Origin: a virus
Reading direction: 5' to 3' (one strand)
DNA length: 33,086 bases
IMG/VR virus record: IMGVR_UViG_3300017776_000077
Span: 1 to 33,086 of that record
Positions 28,067-33,086 of this stretch are shown here, piece after piece (positions within the stretch are counted from its first letter, which is position 1; each line of letters starts with the position of its first letter). The notes beneath the pieces were generated by a model. The model saw nothing but the letters and a program-made list of their open reading frames with translations, ran no database searches and was not told the origin of the DNA. A program made the translations under genes and the position numbers.

Positions 28067-30606
28067 TGTCTATTAAGAAATGTATCAATGAAATACAAAG
28101 GGCGGCAAAGAGTTCCGGTGTTGAGTTGCTCGAAGATGAAATCCTAGACATACTAGATATACTTGAACGCAGGGTTAAAAGACGCAAGGCTGCTGGCACG
28201 AACAAGTCAGAGTCTGACATTGTTGTTGAGGAGGCTGCTGATATAACAAGGCAAGCCAAAATCAACGCTGCTATTCAAAAAAGAAATAGGCTAATTAACG
28301 CAAAGCGTTACGCCACTGTGAAGCAGCGGCTAAATGCAGAGCCAGCTAATCGTGGTAAAATACTTAGCGAGATTATGGTTGGTTCTTTACGGCATACAGA
28401 GGCTGGGCGATTGAGTATTGACGCTAGAGGTCACTCTATAATGACAGACAGCGTTGGCCTGTTGTTGAACGAACTAGAAAAGCAAGACTTAACAAAACTT
28501 TTTTCAAGTGGTCAGTTTGATGAACTTATTTACAGGGAACTGTTTGACGGTCTTGGAACAAGTGGCAGCAAGGAAGCCGAAAAAATAGCCGCTGCAATCC
28601 AAAGGGTGCAAAAAGGTCTGCTTAGAAGAAAGAACAGGTCTGGAGCAAATATTCGAGAACTAAGAAATTATGTTGTGCGCCAAAGCCATGACCCTATCTT
28701 GTTGAGAGATGCTGGGTTTGAGCAGTGGAGAAATGATATTACGCCCTTGCTTGACCTTGAGGCTACATTTAAGAATGTTGAACCCGGCAAAACTGACGAA
28801 GAGTTTTTACGAAGCGCATATGATGGGTTAGTTACAGGTATTCACCAGAAGACTGAGGCCGTTTATGGGCATGATGGTAAAGTTGACCCATTAACTGCTT
28901 TCAAAGGACCTTCCAACCTAGCTAAGAAGTTAAGTTCTGAGCGTGTCTTGCACTTTAAGGACGGCAAGTCTTCTCATCAGTATTCCAAAAAATACTCAAG
29001 AATGAGGCTTTCTGAGGCTGTTCTAAATGGTATCACACATGACGCGCAATCTATTGCGTTGATGGAAACCTTTGGTAGTAACCCTCGCGCTATGTTTGAT
29101 AGATTGATGAGAGAGATTAGGGAGGAAGCCCCTGATGTAGCAGCACTTGATAAAATCAATAAGCGTAGATTAGAAAATCAATTTGCAGAACTTGATGGCA
29201 CAACAAGGGCTAGGGGTGCTGGCAAGCCTATATTTATGGGTGTTGATTTTGCTGGTATATCTGCTGCTTGGCGCATGATTCAAAACATGGCAAAACTTGG
29301 CTTTGCAACAGTCTCTTCAATATCTGACATTGCAACCAAAGCAGCGTTTATCTCGCAGACTACTGGCAGGGGTGTATTTAGTTCATACGCCAAAGCCTTC
29401 AGTGATATCTTCGCTGGCTTCAATGCAAAGCAACAAAAGGATTTAGCTTACCTATTAAATGTTGGGACGGAAAACTTTATTGGGGACGTTCACGCTAGAT
29501 TTGGCGCAAACGATAGCGGCCCCGGCATGATAGCTAAAGCTCATCAGTTCTTTTTTAAGCTAAATGGCATGCAATGGTGGAACGACAGCCAAAAGACTGG
29601 GCTTGCTAGAATGATGGCGGCTGACCTAGCCATGAATAAAAGCAAAAAGTTTTCTGGGTTACATCAAGATGTACAAAACAATCTGGCGTTGTACGGTATT
29701 GGTGAGCCTGAGTGGGACTTGATTAGAACTGTAAACATGAAAGCGGCTGATGGTCGTGATTATCTTGTTCCATCGGCAGTTAATGATTTAACTCCAGAAC
29801 AAATTGACCCACTTATTCGTGAAAGAACAGGTCGGTTAGAGATATCAGATTCTGCTCGTGAAGAGTTTGTGGATAACCTACGAACCAAGATAGCTACATA
29901 TTATACAGATGCCGCTGACACGGCTATACCAACTCCGGGCGCAAGAGAGCGTGCGATTATGAATCAAGGCACATCAAGAGGTACTGTTCTTGGTGAAGCT
30001 ATTAGAGCATTGATGCAGTTAAAGGGTTTCCCGATTACTTATCTTACAAAGGGGATGGCTAGACAGTATTATGGGGCTAAAGCTGGTGGGCGGTCTGGCG
30101 CAATGGCTATTACGCAAATGGTTACAGGCACAACAATCATGGGATATTTAGCCATGTCCATGAAAGACATTCTCAAGGGCAGAGAGCCAAGAGATGTATT
30201 TAGCAAGGATACTGTCCTAAACACAGATACATTAAAGTCTTCGTTTTTGCAGGGCGGTGGGGCTGGCATTCTTGGCGATTATATGTTTGGTGAATTTAAT
30301 AGATATGGTCAAGGATTTACGCAAACTCTTGCTGGTCCTACATTTGGCAGTATTGACGATGTGTTTAAAATCTTTGCTAAGTTTAGGGATGGCGATGAGG
30401 TTGCGGCAGATGCGGTTAGGTTTGGCATACGAAATACACCATATATTAACTTGTTTTACACTAAAACCGCTATGGATTACCTTGTGCTATACGGACTAAC
30501 AGAGAAGATGAACCCGGGTTATTTAAAACGCATGGAAAGGCGAATAGAAAAAGAGCAGGGGCAAGAGTTTTACTTTCCACCAAGTCGGTATGCGGTAGAA
30601 TTTTAG
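28066..30606 (+). CDS. Internal core / ejection protein, C-terminal partner (T7 gp16-region)
   Basis: 846 residues from ATG 28066, preceded by GAGGAG six bases upstream; an ATG at 28045 is in frame but lies in the previous gene. Helical, with basic start (LERRVKRRKAAG), a central region with FAGISAAWRMIQNMAKLGFATV and a Gly-rich C-terminal domain (GAKAGGRSGAMAITQMVTG, NPGYLKRMERRIEKE). This is the pattern of the C-terminal half of gp16-type ejection proteins. Together with the previous gene it totals about 1,400 residues, close to T7 gp16 (1,318). Confidence 0.78.
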   Translation: MSIKKCINEIQRAAKSSGVELLEDEILDILDILERRVKRRKAAGTNKSESDIVVEEAADITRQAKINAAIQKRNRLINAKRYATVKQRLNAEPANRGKILSEIMVGSLRHTEAGRLSIDARGHSIMTDSVGLLLNELEKQDLTKLFSSGQFDELIYRELFDGLGTSGSKEAEKIAAAIQRVQKGLLRRKNRSGANIRELRNYVVRQSHDPILLRDAGFEQWRNDITPLLDLEATFKNVEPGKTDEEFLRSAYDGLVTGIHQKTEAVYGHDGKVDPLTAFKGPSNLAKKLSSERVLHFKDGKSSHQYSKKYSRMRLSEAVLNGITHDAQSIALMETFGSNPRAMFDRLMREIREEAPDVAALDKINKRRLENQFAELDGTTRARGAGKPIFMGVDFAGISAAWRMIQNMAKLGFATVSSISDIATKAAFISQTTGRGVFSSYAKAFSDIFAGFNAKQQKDLAYLLNVGTENFIGDVHARFGANDSGPGMIAKAHQFFFKLNGMQWWNDSQKTGLARMMAADLAMNKSKKFSGLHQDVQNNLALYGIGEPEWDLIRTVNMKAADGRDYLVPSAVNDLTPEQIDPLIRERTGRLEISDSAREEFVDNLRTKIATYYTDAADTAIPTPGARERAIMNQGTSRGTVLGEAIRALMQLKGFPITYLTKGMARQYYGAKAGGRSGAMAITQMVTGTTIMGYLAMSMKDILKGREPRDVFSKDTVLNTDTLKSSFLQGGGAGILGDYMFGEFNRYGQGFTQTLAGPTFGSIDDVFKIFAKFRDGDEVAADAVRFGIRNTPYINLFYTKTAMDYLVLYGLTEKMNPGYLKRMERRIEKEQGQEFYFPPSRYAVEF

Positions 30607-30607
30607 T

Positions 30608-30632
30608 AAGGCTAGTAAAGTGCCTTTATTTT
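30608..30632 (+). terminator. Weak stem-loop before the tail fibre gene
   Basis: AAGGC (30608-30612) and GCCTT (30622-30626) with a 9-base loop, then TATTTT. The stem is only five base pairs, so termination would be partial. Confidence 0.3.
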
Positions 30633-30657
30633 AGGTATAAAGGATTAGGAGCAAGAT

Positions 30658-32127
30658 ATGACAGTTAGTAGCACAACCAAACGAAATAGTTATTCAGGCA
30701 ATGGTTCAACCACTGTCTTTGCTTACTCGTTCAAAATCTTTGACGATGATGACATCACCGTTATCCTAAGAACAGATTCAACAGGCAGCGAGTCTGTCCA
30801 AACAAAGACTACGCATTACAGCGTTTCTGGCGTTGGCAGTGCTAGTGGCGGTAACATAACATTTGGCTCTGCCCCTGCTAGTGGTATTACTGTGGTGCTT
30901 CTGCGTGAAACAGCGCAGACTCAAGCAACTGACTACACTCCTAATGACCCATTCCCAGCAGCTAGCCATGAAGATGCGCTGGATAAGATTACGCTTATGG
31001 TGCAAGACCAGCAAGATGAGTTAGACCGTTCCCTAAAGCTATCTCGCACTAACACAATGACATCAACAGAGTTTACCGTTGGCGCATCTACTAGAGCTAA
31101 TAAAATTCTAGCCTTTGATTCGTCAGGTGAGTTAGCGGTTACGCAAGAGATTGGCACATTTCAAGGCACTGATGCTACGATAACAACATCAAATTACAAT
31201 CAGCGCGACATTGTCAAATCAACAACAACAGCACAACTAAACAACATTTACATTTGTGTTGCTGACTCTGTAGTTGGTGACACATTAACTGACACAGACC
31301 ACTTTGCTTTATTGGTAGATGCTGTAAGCGCAGCCACATCAGCTACTGCTGCCGCTACAAGTGCCACTGCCTCTGCATCATCTGCTACAGCTAGTGCTTC
31401 AAGCGCGTCAACAGCTTCTGGTCACAAAGACACGGCAACAACGAAGGCTAGCGAGGCGGCAAGTTCGGCTACAGCGGCTGCAAGTTCAGCTACTGCTGCC
31501 GCATCATCAGCAACCGCTGCCGCTGCTGCGCTAGACAACTTTGATGACACTTATCTTGGTGCAAAGTCTAGCGACCCGACTGTGGATAATGATGGTGATG
31601 CGCTAAGTGCTGGTGACTTGTACTTTAATACAAGCAGTGATGAATTGAAATATTACACTGGCAGTGCTTGGGTTGCTATAAACTCTGGCATTGCAAGTTT
31701 AGCGGCAGATACCACGCCCCAACTTGGCGGCAACTTAGATGTTGTTACACATAGCATTGTGTCTACTAGCAATCGTAACATTAGCATTACGCCTAACGGT
31801 ACAGGGAATGTTGCGCTTGGTAACTTTACGTTCAACGCTGACCAAACCGTTGGTGCTGGTCAAGACAACTTCTTGATGACTTATGACAATAGTGCTGGAA
31901 CTATTGGTCTAGAGGCCGCCCCTGCTGGTGGTGCTGGCTTCTTCCAAGGCGACAATGGGAACACTGGTGACACAACTAACGGCAAGAAAGATATTTTCAG
32001 AGTGCATGAAGCACAGCTAGACACAAACACAACGATTGCGGCTGGTGAAAATGCTGGCTGTTTCTTTAGTCTAACCGTTGCAAGTGGCGTTACGTTAACA
32101 CTCAATGGGAACTTGGTGATAGCATGA
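30658..32127 (+). CDS. Tail fibre protein with T7 gp17-type N-terminus
   Basis: 489 residues, AGGATTAGGAG upstream. Residues about 1-135 are the T7-tail-fibre anchor (TKRNSYSGNGSTTVFAYSF, LLRETAQTQATDYTPNDPFP, HEDALDKITLMVQDQQDELD). Residues 222-291 form an Ala/Ser/Thr repeat region with SAT and AASS units, a flexible or coiled shaft. The distal part has GAKSSDPTVDNDGDALSAGDLYFNT (about 301-325) and a short Gly-rich end; no enzymatic domain. Host recognition is probably completed by the small proteins encoded downstream. Confidence 0.9.
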   Translation: MTVSSTTKRNSYSGNGSTTVFAYSFKIFDDDDITVILRTDSTGSESVQTKTTHYSVSGVGSASGGNITFGSAPASGITVVLLRETAQTQATDYTPNDPFPAASHEDALDKITLMVQDQQDELDRSLKLSRTNTMTSTEFTVGASTRANKILAFDSSGELAVTQEIGTFQGTDATITTSNYNQRDIVKSTTTAQLNNIYICVADSVVGDTLTDTDHFALLVDAVSAATSATAAATSATASASSATASASSASTASGHKDTATTKASEAASSATAAASSATAAASSATAAAAALDNFDDTYLGAKSSDPTVDNDGDALSAGDLYFNTSSDELKYYTGSAWVAINSGIASLAADTTPQLGGNLDVVTHSIVSTSNRNISITPNGTGNVALGNFTFNADQTVGAGQDNFLMTYDNSAGTIGLEAAPAGGAGFFQGDNGNTGDTTNGKKDIFRVHEAQLDTNTTIAAGENAGCFFSLTVASGVTLTLNGNLVIA

Positions 32128-32501
32128 GTACATTAAAAGCAGATACAATCCAGAACACATCTGGCGGGGCAGTCACGCTGACTAAGCAACATGCGGCAAA
32201 GGCTTGGGTTTATTTTAGTACCAAGGATAACCCACCGAATGCAGACGGTAGTTTTGGAACATCTAGTTTAACAGACAATACTCAAGAGGTTGAAGTAAAT
32301 CTAACTAATGCAATGTCTGATTTGTTCTTCTGTCCAGTGGCTGGCGGAGGTGGTGGTAACAATCCAGATACAAATCCAAGTAATAGGAATCTTGCAGTGT
32401 GTATTCAGTCAACCACTAAAGTAGATAGCGAGGGTTATTCTACAGCAAACAATCCGGTTGAACTCCAATGTCACATTGCTGTTTTAGGAGATTTAGCATG
32501 A
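32124..32501 (+). CDS. Small tail protein paralogue 1
   Basis: 125 residues, ATGA overlap with the tail-fibre stop. Layout shared with the next two genes: a start of the STLKADTIQ type, a conserved AKAW (about residues 25-28), a Gly-rich loop and a final LGDLA. The Gly/Asn-rich middle (VAGGGGGNNPDTNP) differs from its paralogues, as expected if the middle contacts hosts. It probably attaches to or extends the fibre (inference from position and family layout). Confidence 0.75.
   Translation: MSTLKADTIQNTSGGAVTLTKQHAAKAWVYFSTKDNPPNADGSFGTSSLTDNTQEVEVNLTNAMSDLFFCPVAGGGGGNNPDTNPSNRNLAVCIQSTTKVDSEGYSTANNPVELQCHIAVLGDLA
32487..32497 (+). repeat. GGAGATTTAGC gene-end repeat, copy 2
   Basis: Encodes the GDLA end of paralogue 1 and gives GGAG upstream of the ATG at 32498. 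See copies at 81 and 32885. Confidence 0.8.
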
Positions 32502-32899
32502 GTACCATCCTAGTTGACAATCTCACAGGCAAGACCTCTGCTGGCTCTATTACGGTGACTAGCGAGGGCGGTGCGGCTACTCAGTCCTTGCAACAGGGGC
32601 TGGCGAAGGCTTGGGCTTTTATAGACCAGAAAACGGATAACGCTGTTGACAATTCTTTTGGTGTAACCAGTTTTTCCGATAGCGGAGAGGGTAATGGTAA
32701 TGTTAATATTATAAATGCAATGACATCTTTAATACAGGTTTCGCAGTTAACAAGTTACCGCAGTGGTACTACGGACATTTCTGGTAATGCTGGCGCATCA
32801 ATGACAAGCACTACTGCTGTCGCAATCATCACAAAAACATCTGCTGGGGCGGCTGATGATACTGAATACGGTATGACATTACACGGAGATTTAGCATAA
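32498..32899 (+). CDS. Small tail protein paralogue 2
   Basis: 133 residues from ATG 32498, in an ATGA overlap with paralogue 1; the ATG ten codons upstream is in the previous gene and is rejected. Starts STILVDNLTGKTSAG, has LAKAWAFI (about 35-42), NNSFGV-like and INAMTSL stretches, a divergent middle and ends LHGDLA. The likeness to paralogue 1 is limited to the start, AKAW and the end, suggesting modular divergence. Probable fibre-tip or adaptor protein. Confidence 0.75.
   Translation: MSTILVDNLTGKTSAGSITVTSEGGAATQSLQQGLAKAWAFIDQKTDNAVDNSFGVTSFSDSGEGNGNVNIINAMTSLIQVSQLTSYRSGTTDISGNAGASMTSTTAVAIITKTSAGAADDTEYGMTLHGDLA
32885..32895 (+). repeat. GGAGATTTAGC gene-end repeat, copy 3
   Basis: Encodes GDLA of paralogue 2 and supplies GGAG for the start at 32899. 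Identical to copy 1 over 15 bases. Confidence 0.8.
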
Positions 32900-33086
32900 T
32901 GGCTGGTACAATTATAGCAGATACCCTGACCCACAGCACCGCAGGTTCGGTGACTACGGACTATGTTGTTAATGGTAGTGCGAAGGCTTGGGTTAATGGT
33001 ACAGCTACAGCCTCTATAAATAATAGTTTTAATTGTTCATCTGGGACAGACCACGGAACAGGAGACTATTCAATAACCCTCACAAA
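32899..33086 (+). CDS. Small tail protein paralogue 3, 5' fragment
   Basis: Starts at the ATG of TAATG at 32897-32901 and stays open for 62 codons to the window edge. It has the family start (AGTIIADTLTHSTAG), SAKAW at about residues 27-31 and a DHGTGDYSITLT stretch like the centre of its neighbours. The fragment at 1-95 ends like this family, so the two may be one gene split by the window edges. Confidence 0.75.
   Translation, partial: MAGTIIADTLTHSTAGSVTTDYVVNGSAKAWVNGTATASINNSFNCSSGTDHGTGDYSITLT

Noticed and set aside
28020-28070. Frameshift or sequencing error joining the two large core genes
   Set aside because: The second gene has its own well-placed GAGGAG and a TAATG junction like others in this genome.
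31321-31540. Ala/Ser/Thr-coding repeats in the tail fibre as a mobile or CRISPR-like repeat
   Set aside because: They are in-frame protein repeats with varied codons, typical of fibre shafts, with no spacers.
30658-33086. Diversity-generating retroelement for the tail genes, as in BPP-1
   Set aside because: No reverse transcriptase and no template/variable repeat pair with adenine-specific differences is visible in the window.

Overview
The window is most of the genome of a small tailed phage with a T7/BPP-1-like podovirus morphogenesis module: T7-type portal, scaffold, a coat protein starting in the 'Phage_capsid_2' style, tail tubular proteins A and B, internal core proteins and a T7-type tail-fibre N-terminus. 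The host cannot be read directly. The GNAT/internal-protein set, the 3TM holin of the GTA type, the DUF5872/DUF6321-like basic proteins and the tail-fibre spacer style recall environmental, especially marine, phages of Proteobacteria (inference). I see no DNA polymerase, helicase, primase, RNA polymerase, integrase, tRNA or CRISPR array. The phage probably relies on host replication and transcription, and the promoters I can see look like sigma70 promoters.

Layout. (1) 1-4130, rightward: end of the tail cassette, two small tail-assembly-like genes, a run of small membrane/lysis genes (coiled-coil membrane protein, holin-like proteins), then a cluster of six very basic small proteins surrounding a T4-type lysozyme. 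(2) 4124-4164: stem-loop terminator between converging units. (3) 7517-4205, leftward early/recombination operon: PD-(D/E)XK exonuclease, zinc-ribbon protein, an 88-aa protein whose C-terminus copies the N-terminus of the coat protein, coiled-coil protein, ssDNA-annealing-like protein, SSB-like protein, two small proteins, and a stand-alone DnaA domain IV protein. (4) 7518-7600: overlapping divergent promoters beside a Cro-like regulator. (5) 7599-8601, rightward: regulator, zinc-motif protein, small protein, Hjc-like resolvase, small basic protein. (6) 8633-8779: cluster of TTAGCAGTA repeats and palindromes with a perfect 12-bp-stem terminator. (7) 11875-8786, leftward accessory operon of eleven mostly unknown small genes ending in a HTH protein and a Mom-like DNA modification protein. 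(8) 11876-12281: intergenic control region with divergent promoters, two palindromes and a 17-bp tandem repeat just upstream of the terminase. (9) 12282 to the right end, rightward late operon: TerS, a PD-(D/E)XK endonuclease, TerL, a HlyC-like acyltransferase, portal, Bbp19-like protein, scaffold, coat, decoration-like protein, terminator, nuclease-like protein, tail tubular A/B, core proteins, tail fibre, and tandem paralogous small tail proteins.

Both window ends lie inside members of the same small tail-protein family, so the sequence probably closes on itself (circular map or permuted genome), with about 0-90 bp missing between the ends. The most unusual observation is the early protein at 6036-6302. 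Its residues 63-81 match residues 6-24 of the major capsid protein at 14 of 19 positions, while the codons have drifted synonymously.
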